NCBI GenBank assembly: GCA_003565625.1
Contig: PXBD01000007.1
Span: forward strand, 1 to 33,167
DNA from: Gammaproteobacteria bacterium
GTDB taxonomy: Bacteria; Pseudomonadota; Gammaproteobacteria; Xanthomonadales; Wenzhouxiangellaceae
DNA length: 33,167 nucleotides
Direction of reading: 5' to 3'
The notes under the pieces are model-generated. The model was not told the DNA's origin. It ran no database searches and was given only the letters and a program-made list of their open reading frames with translations. Numbering within the stretch: the first letter of the stretch is position 1; each line of letters begins with the position of its first letter. Shown piece by piece: positions 16,291 to 25,066 of the stretch. A program made the position numbers and the translations under genes.

Positions 16291-16298
16291 AGTATACT
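16291..16298. promoter_or_regulatory. palindromic AGTATACT, shared candidate -10 of divergent uvrB and aminotransferase genes
   Basis: The palindrome gives TATACT on both strands (plus 16293-16298, minus 16296-16291), 34 bp from uvrB and 65 bp from the aminotransferase start. No strong -35 element is visible on either side, so this is a weak assignment. Confidence 0.35.
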
Positions 16299-16362
16299 AG
16301 GCCGCAGTCGACGCCCCGGCTTGCGGCGGCCGCGACCACCACGTCCACCTCGGAGAGCACCA

Positions 16363-17547
16363 GTGACCATACGACTGTCGAAACGCGTAGCCCAGGTCAA
16401 GCCCTCGGCAACCATCGCCATGAGCATGAAGGCGGCCGAATTGCGCGCCCAGGGCCGCGACATCATCTCGCTGAGCATGGGCGAGCCGGATTTCGACACC
16501 CCGGAGCACATCCGCACTGCCGCCATAGAGGCCATCCAGCAAGGCCAGACCCGCTACACCGCGGTCGACGGCACCGCGACGCTCAAAGAAGCCATCATCG
16601 ACAAGCTGCAGCGCGACAACCACCTGGCCTACGAGGCCGGCGAAATCCTGGTCTCCAACGGCGCCAAGCAGGCCATCTACAACCTGCTGCAGGCCACCAT
16701 CGACCCCGGCGATGAAGTCATCATCCCGGCCCCGTACTGGGTCTCCTACCCCGACATGGTGCGCCTGGCCGACGGCGAGCCGGTGATCCTCAAGACCACA
16801 CCGGACAGTCAGTACCTGATCAGCCCCGCCCAGCTGGCCGCCTCAATCACCGAGCACACCCGCATGCTGATGCTCAATTCGCCCAGCAACCCGACCGGCC
16901 AGGCCTACAGCCGGAAACAGCTGGCCGAACTGGGTGAAGTGCTGCTCGAGCATCCGCGCGTTTTGATCTGCTCGGACGACATTTACGAGCACATCTGGTG
17001 GGCCGGGGAGGACTTTGCCAGCATTGGCGAGGTAGTGCCGGCGCTCAAGGAACGCCTGGTGGTGATCAACGGGGTCTCCAAGGCCTATGCCATGACCGGC
17101 TGGCGGATCGGCTATGCCGCCGGCCCGGCCAAGGTCATCAAGGAAATGCGCAAGGTCCAGGGCCAGAGCACGTCCAACCCCTGCTCGGTCAGCCAGGCTG
17201 CCGCCGTGGCCGCGCTGGCCGGCGACCAGGCCTGCGTGCGCGATATGTGCACTGCCTTCCGCGCCCGCCACGACTGGCTGCAGCCCGCCCTGGACGCCTT
17301 GCCCGGCGTATCCTGCACCCCCGGCAAGGGCGCTTTCTACCTGTTTGCCGACTGCAGCGGAGCAATCGCCGCACTCGGCCTGGCCGACGATCTCGCCCTG
17401 GCCGAGCATCTGCTCGAACACGCCGGTGTGGCCTCGGTGCCGGGCAGCGCTTTCGGTGCGCCGGGTCACCTGCGGCTGTCGTTCGCCTGCGCCCTGGAAA
17501 CCCTGGAGCAGGCGGTCGAGCGCATCGAGCAGGCGCTGTGCACCTGA
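16363..17547 (+). CDS. aspC: class I pyridoxal-phosphate aminotransferase, aspartate-type
   Basis: This 394-residue enzyme probably transfers the amino group of aspartate to 2-oxoglutarate. The fold-type I motifs are SMGEPDFDTPEHI near the start, PYWVSYPDMV, NSPSNPTGQAYS, the PLP lysine Lys240 in SKAYAMTGWRIGYAAGP, and LRLSFA near the end for the carboxylate-binding Arg. This is the subgroup Ib aspartate aminotransferase pattern common outside the enterics, in which prephenate or related acids can also be substrates. The GTG at 16363 was chosen because GGAGAG at 16352-16357 is well placed. An in-frame upstream extension is Pro/Arg-rich and unlikely to be translated. Confidence 0.88.
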   Translation: MTIRLSKRVAQVKPSATIAMSMKAAELRAQGRDIISLSMGEPDFDTPEHIRTAAIEAIQQGQTRYTAVDGTATLKEAIIDKLQRDNHLAYEAGEILVSNGAKQAIYNLLQATIDPGDEVIIPAPYWVSYPDMVRLADGEPVILKTTPDSQYLISPAQLAASITEHTRMLMLNSPSNPTGQAYSRKQLAELGEVLLEHPRVLICSDDIYEHIWWAGEDFASIGEVVPALKERLVVINGVSKAYAMTGWRIGYAAGPAKVIKEMRKVQGQSTSNPCSVSQAAAVAALAGDQACVRDMCTAFRARHDWLQPALDALPGVSCTPGKGAFYLFADCSGAIAALGLADDLALAEHLLEHAGVASVPGSAFGAPGHLRLSFACALETLEQAVERIEQALCT

Positions 17548-17581
17548 TTCCTACCGCCTGCGTCTGAATTTTCCTACCGCC

Positions 17582-17611
17582 CGTCGGGCCGGGCACTGAC
17601 CGGCCCCGACG
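17582..17611 (+). terminator. strong GC hairpin after the aminotransferase gene
   Basis: An 11-bp stem with one bulged C (17582-17592 with 17600-17611) and a 7-nt loop lies 34 bp after the stop codon. There is no T-tract, so it could be an imperfect intrinsic terminator or an RNA-stabilising 3' structure. Confidence 0.45.
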
Positions 17612-17650
17612 CATCCTTGCCATTCCGGGACAACCGCCCCGGCTTGAACA

Positions 17651-17686
17651 ATATCGCTGAACCCGAACCTGTGGAGACAGCGATAT
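17651..17686 (+). promoter_or_regulatory. hairpin enclosing the ribosome-binding site of the pseudopilin gene
   Basis: ATATCGCTG at 17651-17659 is perfectly complementary to CAGCGATAT at 17678-17686. The 18-nt loop contains the Shine-Dalgarno GGAGA (17673-17677), and the right arm includes the first two bases of the ATG at 17685. In RNA this would bury the start codon in a 9-bp stem. As DNA it could also be an operator. Confidence 0.5.
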
Positions 17687-18212
17687 GCCCCGCAAGCAAA
17701 GCGGCCTGACTTTGATCGAACTGCTGGTGGTCGTTACCATCGGCGCCATCCTGATGACCATCGGCGTGCCGGCGATGGCCAACTTCGTGGCCGAAAACCG
17801 GGTCACGGCCAAGACCAATCTGATGATGGCGCACATCCAGTACGCCCGCCACTCGGCCGTCACCCTGCGCAGCAACGTCGTCGCCTGCCCCAGCGCAGAT
17901 CAGCAAAAATGCAGCGGCGATAACCGTTGGGACCAGGGCTGGATCATTTTCATCGACCGCAGCAACAACCGTCATCACCCCGACCGGCCGGAAGATATCC
18001 TGCGCGTAGTCCCGCCCGAACCACGCCTGTTGCTGCATTCGGCCGGGCGCACCCGCGTCCGTTTTCAGCCCATGGGTGGCGCTTTAGGCACCAACCTGAC
18101 CATCCGGGTCTGCGATGCGCACGGCCAGGCGCAGGCCCGCGCCATCGTGGTGTCCAACCCCGGCCGGGTACGCGTGCGGCGCGATGTTGGCGAGGTCGAA
18201 TGCAGCGTGTAA
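17685..18212 (+). CDS. fimT-like: FimT/GspH-family type IV pseudopilin (orphan)
   Basis: This 175-residue prepilin has a short basic leader MPRKQSG, cleaved before [20 protein letters not shown] with Glu5 of the mature protein conserved, as prepilin peptidase requires. The C-terminal GspH-like domain contains two Cys pairs ([13 protein letters not shown] and IRVCD...VECSV) that may form disulphides. Members are minor pilins that prime type IV pili or type II secretion; FimT of some relatives binds DNA for uptake, and this one has a basic C-terminal stretch (RVRVRRD). No other pilin genes are nearby, which is common for fimT. Its start codon lies in a hairpin. Confidence 0.87.
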   Translation: MPRKQSGLTLIELLVVVTIGAILMTIGVPAMANFVAENRVTAKTNLMMAHIQYARHSAVTLRSNVVACPSADQQKCSGDNRWDQGWIIFIDRSNNRHHPDRPEDILRVVPPEPRLLLHSAGRTRVRFQPMGGALGTNLTIRVCDAHGQAQARAIVVSNPGRVRVRRDVGEVECSV

Positions 18213-18233
18213 AACGAGTACGTTCTCATGTGC

Positions 18234-18269
18234 TAGAATTCAAACAGTCGTTTCAATCGAACGTTTGAA
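18234..18269 (+). promoter_or_regulatory. autoregulatory operator and -10 box of the psrA-like gene
   Basis: CAAAC-AGTC-GTTTC at 18241-18254 fits the published PsrA consensus (G/C)AAAC(N2-4)GTTT(G/C). A larger inverted repeat, TTCAAAC at 18239-18245 and GTTTGAA at 18263-18269, encloses it. TAGAAT at 18234-18239 is a plausible -10, so bound repressor would cover the transcription start. Confidence 0.6.
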
Positions 18270-18270
18270 A

Positions 18271-18930
18271 GTGCCCGAAGCCACGACCTGTGACCGCATT
18301 CTGGACGCCGCCGAAGCCCTGTTCGCCGAACAGGGCTTTCACCTGGCGAGTCTGCGCCAGATCACCCAGGCCGCGGGCGTCAACCTGGCAGCCGTCCATT
18401 ACCATTTCGGCTCCAAGCAGGCCCTGCTGCTGGCCGTGTTCCGGCGCCGTCTGGACGCCCTCAACCGGGCCAGGCTGGCGCGCCTTGACGAGGCCCTGAA
18501 TCGCGCCGGCGGGCCGCAGCTTGAAGATGTGCTCGATGCCTTCGTCTACCCGGCGCTGGCGTTCTCGCGCGGCTCGGACGCCGACGGGCATCGTTTCATG
18601 CAGCTGTTGATGCGTGCCTTCGCCGACCGCGACGAAGACCTGCACGCCGCCATCAGCAGCGAATATGCCTTTGTCATGCGGCGCTTTGCCGACGCCATTG
18701 CCCAGACCCTGCCCGGGCGCAAGCCCGAGCTGCTGCGCCGCCAGCTCGACTTCATCGTCGGCGCCCTGACCTACACCATGGCCGAAAGCAGCCTGTCCGA
18801 CACCCGGTCGATTGCCTCTGACCTGGTCCGGTTTGCCGCCGCCGGCCTGCGTGGCCCATCGCGCAGCGCTTCTGCATCCGACTCAACCGCTCAAACCGGT
18901 GCCGACGGCACCATGGAGACCTCACCATGA
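18271..18930 (+). CDS. psrA-like: PsrA-like TetR-family repressor of fatty-acid degradation
   Basis: This 219-residue regulator has its TetR helix-turn-helix at about 9-55 ([20 protein letters not shown], then [20 protein letters not shown]). The helix region is very close to Pseudomonas PsrA, including the spacing of 15 residues from the start to DAAE. PsrA represses beta-oxidation genes and is released by long-chain fatty acids. The C-terminal ligand domain follows to about 195, then a Ser/Ala-rich tail. GTG at 18271 was chosen on this length match; TTG at 18265 is possible, and neither has a clear Shine-Dalgarno. Its stop overlaps the fadE start (ATGA). A PsrA-like operator lies just upstream. 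Confidence 0.85.
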   Translation: MPEATTCDRILDAAEALFAEQGFHLASLRQITQAAGVNLAAVHYHFGSKQALLLAVFRRRLDALNRARLARLDEALNRAGGPQLEDVLDAFVYPALAFSRGSDADGHRFMQLLMRAFADRDEDLHAAISSEYAFVMRRFADAIAQTLPGRKPELLRRQLDFIVGALTYTMAESSLSDTRSIASDLVRFAAAGLRGPSRSASASDSTAQTGADGTMETSP

Positions 18931-21365
18931 CCCTGAGCTTTCTGTTTGTGTTTTTCGCCGGCCTGCTGGCCCTGGCCTACCTGCGCGCCCCGGCCTGGGC
19001 CGCGGCCGGATTGGCCGCCGCCGGCCTGGTGGTGTCGGCGCTGGCCGCCGTGGCGTGGCCGGTGACGGCGCTGCTGGCGCTGGCCACCGTCGGCTTTGGC
19101 CTGATGGCGCTGCATCCGCTGCGCCGGGCGCTGGTTTCCAAACCACTGTTTGCGTGGTTCCAGACGGTGCTGCCGGCGATGTCGGCCACCGAAAAGGAAG
19201 CACTGGACGCCGGTACCGTGTGGTGGGACGCAGAACTGTTTTCCGGCAAGCCGGAGTGGAAGCGCCTGTTTGACCTGCCGCCACCGCGCCTGAGCAAGGA
19301 AGAACAGGATTTCGTCGATGGGCCGGTCGAGGAGTTGTGCGCCATGCTCGACGACTGGCAAATCAATCGCGAGCTCAAGGATTTGCCGCCGGAAGTATGG
19401 CAGTTCATCCGCGAGCAGCGCTTCCTGAGCATGATCATCCCCAAGGAATACGGTGGCCTGGAGTTCACCGCCCAGGGCAATGCCGCTGTGGTCACCAAGA
19501 TTTCGACCCGCAGCCTGACCGCAGCGGTCAGCGTGATGGTGCCCAACTCTCTCGGCCCGGGCGAGTTGCTGATGCACTTCGGTACCGAGGAGCAGAAGAA
19601 TCACTACCTGCCGCGCCTGGCCCGGGGTGAAGATATTCCCTGTTTCGCCCTGACCTCTCCGCAGGCCGGCTCCGATGCCGCCTCCATGCCCGACGAGGGC
19701 GTGGTCTGCAAGAAAACCATCGACGGCAAGGAAGTGCTGGGACTTTCGGTCAGCTGGGACAAGCGTTACATCACCCTGGCGCCGGTGGCCACGGTGCTGG
19801 GCCTGGCCTTCAAGACCCGCGACCCCGACGGCTTGCTGGGCGGCAAGGAACACCTGGGCATCAGCTGCGCGCTGATCCCGACCAGCACACCCGGCGTGGA
19901 AATCGGCAATCGTCACCTGCCCGGCGGCAGCCTGTTCATGAACGGGCCCACCCGCGGCAAGAACGTGTTCATCCCGATGGACTGGCTGATTGGCGGCCAG
20001 GATCGCATCGGCCAGGGCTGGCGCATGCTGATGCATTGCCTGGCGGCCGGACGCGCCATCTCTCTGCCCGCCCAGGGCGTGGCCGGGGGCAAGGTGGCGA
20101 GCATGCTGACCGGCGCCTATGCCCGGATTCGCTATCAGTTCAAGCAGCCGATCGGCCACTTCGAGGGCATCGAAGAACCGCTGGCGCGGATCGCCGCCGA
20201 AGCCTACCGGATGGAGGCCGCGCACAAGATGACGCTGAGCGCGCTCGACCGCGGCGACAAGCCGGTGGTGCTGTCGGCCATTCTCAAGGCCTACCACACC
20301 GAGGCCAACCGCCGGGTGGTCAACGACGCCATGGACGTACACGGCGGCAAGGCCGTGGTCGAAGGCCCGGGCAACTACCTGTCGATGGGCTACCAGGCGC
20401 TGCCGGTCTCGATCACGGTCGAGGGCGCCAATATCCTGACCCGCTCGATGATCGTGTTCGGCCAGGGCGCCATTCGCTGCCACCCCTACCTGCTCAAGGA
20501 AATGACGGCGGCCGCCGACAATGACCTGGCAGGCTTTGACAAGGCGCTGTGGGCCCACGTTGGCTTCCTGCTCTCGAATGCGGTGCGCTCACCGGTGCTG
20601 GCCCTGACCGGGGCGCGCCTGAGCGCCAGCCCGGTCAGCGGCCCGACCGCGCGCTACTATCGCCAGATCAACCGCCTGAGCGCGGCGTTTACCTTTACCG
20701 CCGACCTCAGCCTGCTCATCCTCGGCGGCAAGTTCAAGTTTGCCGAGAAGCTGTCCGGCCGCTTTGCCGACGCCCTGGCCTATCTCTACCTGGCCTCGGC
20801 CGCACTGCGACGCTTTGAAGACGATGGACGCCCGGAAGAAGACCTGCCGGTGCTGCGCTTTGCCGTGCAGGACAGCCTGGACAAGGTCGAGGACGCGCTC
20901 TATGGGGTCTACCGCAACTTCCCGATCCCGGCGCTTGGTCCGATCCTGCGCCTGCTCAACTTTCCGCTGGGCCGCCGCAACACGCCGGTGGATGATCGCA
21001 CCGGCAAGACCATCGCCCGCCAGCTGCTGGAAAAAAGCCCAACCCGCGAGCGCCTGATCCATGGCGCCTTCATTTCCAGGGAAGAAGACGGCGCCGGCAT
21101 TGTTCTCAAGGCGTTTGACGCCGTGCTCAAGGCCGAACCCGCCGAGCACGCGCTGCGCAATGCCCTGAAGCTGGTGCCCAGCCCGTCCAACGTCCATGAA
21201 GTCACGGCGCGGGCCGTCGAGGCCGGGGTCATTACCGAAGAACAGGCAGCCGACCTGATCGTCGCCCAGGAGCTCTCCGCGCGCGTGATTGCGGTTGACG
21301 AGTTCACGCCCGAGCAGCTTGGCACCGCACGCCCCGAGGAGCCGAAGCTGGCCGCGGCCAGCTGA
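18927..21365 (+). CDS. fadE: acyl-CoA dehydrogenase FadE
   Basis: This 812-residue enzyme catalyses the first beta-oxidation step, acyl-CoA to trans-2-enoyl-CoA with FAD. Length nearly equals E. coli FadE (814). Two or three hydrophobic helices at the N-terminus (about 3-65) anchor it to the inner membrane, as in FadE. The acyl-CoA dehydrogenase N-terminal, middle and C-terminal domains span about 120-480, with [26 protein letters not shown] and [13 protein letters not shown]. The DUF1974 region typical of FadE follows to about 760. It overlaps the repressor gene by 4 bp, so expression is tied to the PsrA-like switch. No anomalies are seen. Confidence 0.95.
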   Translation: MTLSFLFVFFAGLLALAYLRAPAWAAAGLAAAGLVVSALAAVAWPVTALLALATVGFGLMALHPLRRALVSKPLFAWFQTVLPAMSATEKEALDAGTVWWDAELFSGKPEWKRLFDLPPPRLSKEEQDFVDGPVEELCAMLDDWQINRELKDLPPEVWQFIREQRFLSMIIPKEYGGLEFTAQGNAAVVTKISTRSLTAAVSVMVPNSLGPGELLMHFGTEEQKNHYLPRLARGEDIPCFALTSPQAGSDAASMPDEGVVCKKTIDGKEVLGLSVSWDKRYITLAPVATVLGLAFKTRDPDGLLGGKEHLGISCALIPTSTPGVEIGNRHLPGGSLFMNGPTRGKNVFIPMDWLIGGQDRIGQGWRMLMHCLAAGRAISLPAQGVAGGKVASMLTGAYARIRYQFKQPIGHFEGIEEPLARIAAEAYRMEAAHKMTLSALDRGDKPVVLSAILKAYHTEANRRVVNDAMDVHGGKAVVEGPGNYLSMGYQALPVSITVEGANILTRSMIVFGQGAIRCHPYLLKEMTAAADNDLAGFDKALWAHVGFLLSNAVRSPVLALTGARLSASPVSGPTARYYRQINRLSAAFTFTADLSLLILGGKFKFAEKLSGRFADALAYLYLASAALRRFEDDGRPEEDLPVLRFAVQDSLDKVEDALYGVYRNFPIPALGPILRLLNFPLGRRNTPVDDRTGKTIARQLLEKSPTRERLIHGAFISREEDGAGIVLKAFDAVLKAEPAEHALRNALKLVPSPSNVHEVTARAVEAGVITEEQAADLIVAQELSARVIAVDEFTPEQLGTARPEEPKLAAAS

Positions 21366-21419
21366 CCACCCGATCTTGTTGAAACAAACGAACTGCAGAA
21401 ACAGACAATAGGACACGAC

Positions 21420-23789
21420 ATGACTGAACACAAACTCCTGGTCCGCCGCGCCGCCGTGCTCGGCTCGGGCGTGATGGGCGCGCAGATTGCCGCCCACTTG
21501 ACCGCGGCCGGCATTCCGGTCGACCTGTATGACCTGCCATCGGAAGACAAGCAGCGCTCGAAGATCGCTGCCGGCGCAATCCAGAATCTGACCAGGCTCA
21601 AGCCGGCGCCGTTCGCCAGCAAGGACCTGGCCCAGTTCATCACCCCGCGCAACTTCGAAGATGACCTGGAGCAGCTGGGCCAGTGCGACTTCATCATCGA
21701 GGCCATCGTCGAGCGCATGGACATCAAGAAGTCGCTGTATGAAAAAATCGGCCCGCATATCCACGCCGATGCGTTTTTTGTCACCAACACCTCGGGGCTG
21801 TCGATCACCGAGCTGGCCGGCGTTGTTCCGGAAGCACTCAAGAGCCGTTTCTGCGGCGTGCATTTCTTCAACCCGCCGCGCTACATGCACCTGGTCGAAC
21901 TGATTCCGCACCCGGGCACCGACGGCCAGGTCATGGACCTGCTGGAGGATTTCCTGACCCGCAACCTGGGCAAGGGCGTGGTCCGCTGCCGCGATACCGC
22001 CAACTTCATCGCCAACCGGGTTGGCGTGTTCACCATGTGGTCCACCATGTATCACGCCCAACGCCTGGGGCTGGGTTTCGATACCGTCGATGCCCTCACC
22101 GGCCCGGCCATCGGCCGACCCAAGAGCGCAACCTTCCGCCTGGCCGACGTGGTTGGTCTGGACACCATGGCCAACGTCATCCGGACCATGGATGCCAAGC
22201 TGGCCAACGACCCCTGGCATTTTCTGTTCCAGGCACCCGAGTGGCTGGGCGGGCTGATCGAGGCCGGCGCCCTCGGCCAGAAATCCGGGGCCGGCGTGTT
22301 TCGCAAGCAGGGCAAGGAAATCAAGGTATTCGATCCGGCAAGCGGCGACTACCGGGCGACCGACTACAGCGTGCGTGACGAAGTCAAGGCCATCCTGGCC
22401 ATCCGCAACCCGGGCGAGAAACTGGCCGAGCTGGCCAAGTGCGAGTACCCGGAGACCGAGTTCCTGTGGGCCATCCATCGCGACCTGTTCCACTACTGTG
22501 CCTACCATCTCGGCGAAATCGCCGAGTCGGCGCGCGAGATCGACCTGGCCATGCGCTGGGGTTACGGCTGGAAGCTCGGCCCTTTCGAGCAGTGGCAGGC
22601 CGCCGGCTGGAAAGCCGTGGCCGACCTGATCCAGGCCGATATCGACGCCGAACGCACCGGGGTCGAGGCCCATTTGCCCAAGTGGGTGGCGGAAGTCGAG
22701 GGCGCCCATGGACCGGGCGGGTCCTGGTCGGCTGCCGATGGCGCGGTCAGCGCACGCCCGGATCTGCCGGTCTACCAGCGCCAGTACCAGCCGGTGCGAT
22801 TGATCGGCGAGGCCTCGCATGACCGCCAGACCGTGGAGGAAACCGACGGCATCCGGCTGTGGACCCTGCACGATGATGTTCTGATTGCCAGCCTGAAAAC
22901 CAAGATGGGCGTGATCGATATTGGTGCCGTCGAAGGGCTGAATGCCGCCCTCGATCGGGCCGAGGCTGATTTCGAAGGCCTGGTGCTGTGGCAGCCGAAC
23001 GGCCCGTTCTCGGCCGGCGCCAACCTGAAGGCCGCCGCCGAGGCGATCCAACGCGGCGATTACGACAGCGTCCGCGCCCTGGTCAAGGGCTTCCAGGAAG
23101 TCAACCTGCGCATGCGCTACTCGGGTATTCCCTCGGTAGCAGCCGTGCGCGGACTGGCCCTGGGCGGCGGCCTGGAACTGGCCATGCACGCCAGCCGCCG
23201 GGTCGCTCACCTGGAAAGCTACATGGGCCTGGTCGAGGCCGGGGTTGGCCTGCTGCCGGCTGGCGGCGGACTGGCGACCCTGGCGCTGCAGATCAATGCC
23301 GATGTCGCCGCCGGTGATACCTGGCCGCTGCTGGAGAAACGCTACAAGCAGGTCGCCATGGGCCAGGTCGCAGGATCGGCCATGGAGGCCCGCGAAATGG
23401 GCTACCTGCGGCCCGAAGATCTGATCGTGCTGCACGAGCAGGAACTGCTGCATGCCGCCCACGGACTGGTGCGCTCGCTATCAGCAGCCGGCTACCGGCC
23501 GCCGCTGGCCGGACGAACCTTCCCGGCCGCCGGTGACGTCGGCGTAGCCACCTTGAAGATGCTGCTGGTCAACATGCTCGAAGGCCATTTCATTTCCGAA
23601 CATGACTTCGAAATCGGCAGCCGCATTGCCACGGTCATCTCCGGCGGCGAGATCGACCGCGGCACCCCGGTCAACGAAGAATGGCTGCACCACCTCGAGC
23701 GCGAGCATTTCCTCGAGCTGTGCGCCATGCCGAAGACGCGGGAGCGGATCGGACATATGTTGAAGACCGGCAAGCCGTTGAGGAATTGA
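21420..23789 (+). CDS. fadN-like: FadN-type 3-hydroxyacyl-CoA dehydrogenase / enoyl-CoA hydratase
   Basis: This 789-residue bifunctional beta-oxidation enzyme begins with an NAD-binding 3-hydroxyacyl-CoA dehydrogenase domain (GSGVMGAQIAAHL, residues about 13-25, and catalytic His in HFFNPPRYMHLVELI). The dehydrogenase C-terminal domain continues to about 400. The crotonase hydratase domain occupies about 480-700, with GGGLELAMHASRRVAH and the catalytic Glu in GLVEAGVGLLP. This order is the reverse of E. coli FadB (hydratase first) and matches Bacillus FadN-type proteins. It lies 54 bp after fadE and 70 bp before the thiolase, so one operon covers a full beta-oxidation turn. GGA upstream of the ATG is a modest Shine-Dalgarno. 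Confidence 0.93.
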   Translation: MTEHKLLVRRAAVLGSGVMGAQIAAHLTAAGIPVDLYDLPSEDKQRSKIAAGAIQNLTRLKPAPFASKDLAQFITPRNFEDDLEQLGQCDFIIEAIVERMDIKKSLYEKIGPHIHADAFFVTNTSGLSITELAGVVPEALKSRFCGVHFFNPPRYMHLVELIPHPGTDGQVMDLLEDFLTRNLGKGVVRCRDTANFIANRVGVFTMWSTMYHAQRLGLGFDTVDALTGPAIGRPKSATFRLADVVGLDTMANVIRTMDAKLANDPWHFLFQAPEWLGGLIEAGALGQKSGAGVFRKQGKEIKVFDPASGDYRATDYSVRDEVKAILAIRNPGEKLAELAKCEYPETEFLWAIHRDLFHYCAYHLGEIAESAREIDLAMRWGYGWKLGPFEQWQAAGWKAVADLIQADIDAERTGVEAHLPKWVAEVEGAHGPGGSWSAADGAVSARPDLPVYQRQYQPVRLIGEASHDRQTVEETDGIRLWTLHDDVLIASLKTKMGVIDIGAVEGLNAALDRAEADFEGLVLWQPNGPFSAGANLKAAAEAIQRGDYDSVRALVKGFQEVNLRMRYSGIPSVAAVRGLALGGGLELAMHASRRVAHLESYMGLVEAGVGLLPAGGGLATLALQINADVAAGDTWPLLEKRYKQVAMGQVAGSAMEAREMGYLRPEDLIVLHEQELLHAAHGLVRSLSAAGYRPPLAGRTFPAAGDVGVATLKMLLVNMLEGHFISEHDFEIGSRIATVISGGEIDRGTPVNEEWLHHLEREHFLELCAMPKTRERIGHMLKTGKPLRN

Positions 23790-23859
23790 CTGAGGGTTCA
23801 GGTTTAAGAATGCCGAAACCTAGAGACCGAATATCAAAGTTATCCAAGGACCTATACCC

Positions 23860-25041
23860 ATGAGTGACGCCTATATCGTTTCCGCCGTCCGCACCCCGGT
23901 TGCCCGGGCGTTCAAGGGCGGTTTTCGCAACGTTCGCCCGGACGACCTGCTGGCCCATGCCCTGCGCCACGCCGTGGCCGAAGTGCCGGGGCTGGACCCG
24001 GCCCGGGTCGAGGACGTGATTGTCGGCTGCGCCATGCCTGAAGCAGAACAAGGCATGAACGTCGCCCGCATCGGCGCCCTGCTGGCCGGCCTGCCCGACA
24101 ACGTGCCCGGTGTGACCGTCAACCGGTTCTGCTCATCGGGCCTGCAGACCATTGCCATGGCCGCCGACCGCATCCGCCTGGGCGAGGCCGACGTGATGAT
24201 CGCGGCCGGTACCGAAACCATGACCATGGTGCCGATGATGGGCCACAAGGTGGCCATGAACCCGAAGGTGTTTGACGATGACAATGTCGCCATCGCCTAC
24301 GGCATGGGCATCACGGCAGAGAAGGTCGCGCAGCAGTGGGACGTCAGCCGCGCAGACCAGGACCAGTTTGCCTATCGCTCACACCAGAAGGCGATTGCGG
24401 CCATCGACGGCGGCCAATTTACCGAAATCCGCCCCTATACCGTGACCAGCCGCGTGCCGGATCCCGCCACCGGGCAGGTGCGCGAAATCGAAACCGTGAT
24501 CGATACCGACGAAGGCCCGCGGCGTGATACCTCGGCCGAGACCCTGGGCAAGCTGCGCACCGTGTTCGACGCCAAGGGCTCGGTTACGGCCGCCACCAGT
24601 TCGCAAATGTCGGACGGAGCCGGGGCGCTGGTTCTGGTCTCTGAACGCGTTGTCAAGGAGTTGAACCTGAACCCGCTGGCCGTCTTCCGCGGCTTCTCGG
24701 TGGCCGGCGTCCCGGCCGAGGTCATGGGCATCGGGCCGATCAAGGCCATCCCCAAGGTCCTCCAGCAAACCGGGATCGCGAAAGACGACATCGACTGGAT
24801 CGAACTCAACGAGGCGTTTGCAGCCCAGGCGCTCGCGGTGATGCGCACGGTCGAGCTGGATCCGGACAAGGTCAACCCACTGGGCGGGGCCATTGCCCTG
24901 GGCCACCCGCTGGGTGCCACCGGCGCCATCCTGGCCGCCAAGCTGGTCCATGGCCTGCAGCGCCGGGAGCAGCGCTACGGGATGGTGACGATGTGCATCG
25001 GCACCGGCATGGGTGCGGCCGGCATTTTCGAGCGGGTCTAG
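23860..25041 (+). CDS. fadA-like: acetyl-CoA C-acyltransferase (beta-oxidation thiolase)
   Basis: This 393-residue thiolase splits 3-ketoacyl-CoA with CoA, releasing acetyl-CoA. The nucleophile is Cys91 (NRFCSSGLQ), the general base His349 (GHPLGATG) and the second Cys is Cys379 (MCIGTGMGAAGIF), spaced as in FadA. It is the last gene of the fatty-acid operon, 70 bp after the FadN-type gene. The intergenic stretch holds a small inverted repeat AGGTTT/AAACCT near 23801-23822 with a 10-nt loop, of unknown meaning. Together with FadE and the FadN-type protein it completes one turn of beta-oxidation; electron-transfer flavoprotein genes must lie elsewhere. Confidence 0.94.
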   Translation: MSDAYIVSAVRTPVARAFKGGFRNVRPDDLLAHALRHAVAEVPGLDPARVEDVIVGCAMPEAEQGMNVARIGALLAGLPDNVPGVTVNRFCSSGLQTIAMAADRIRLGEADVMIAAGTETMTMVPMMGHKVAMNPKVFDDDNVAIAYGMGITAEKVAQQWDVSRADQDQFAYRSHQKAIAAIDGGQFTEIRPYTVTSRVPDPATGQVREIETVIDTDEGPRRDTSAETLGKLRTVFDAKGSVTAATSSQMSDGAGALVLVSERVVKELNLNPLAVFRGFSVAGVPAEVMGIGPIKAIPKVLQQTGIAKDDIDWIELNEAFAAQALAVMRTVELDPDKVNPLGGAIALGHPLGATGAILAAKLVHGLQRREQRYGMVTMCIGTGMGAAGIFERV

Positions 25042-25066
25042 CTGGCTACGCTCGCAGGCCGGGCTT

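Noticed and set aside
16258-16320. LexA/SOS box upstream of uvrB
   Set aside because: No CTGT-N8-ACAG nor Xanthomonas-type TTAG-N6-TACTA match; only a palindromic AGTATACT is present.
18115-18270. Upstream start for the psrA-like gene inside the pseudopilin gene
   Set aside because: It would translate through the promoter and operator and add 52 residues absent from PsrA; GTG 18271 gives the same N-terminal length as PsrA.
21366-21419. Second PsrA operator before the FadN-type gene
   Set aside because: The GTTGAAACAAAC stretch has the half-sites in the wrong order for (G/C)AAAC-N-GTTT(G/C).
20589-23462. Very long open frame (over 950 codons) on the minus strand opposite fadE and the FadN-type gene
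   Set aside because: It lies antisense to two well-supported enzymes, has no recognisable domain, and is Gly/Gln/Asp/His/Val-rich as expected for the mirror of GC-rich codons.
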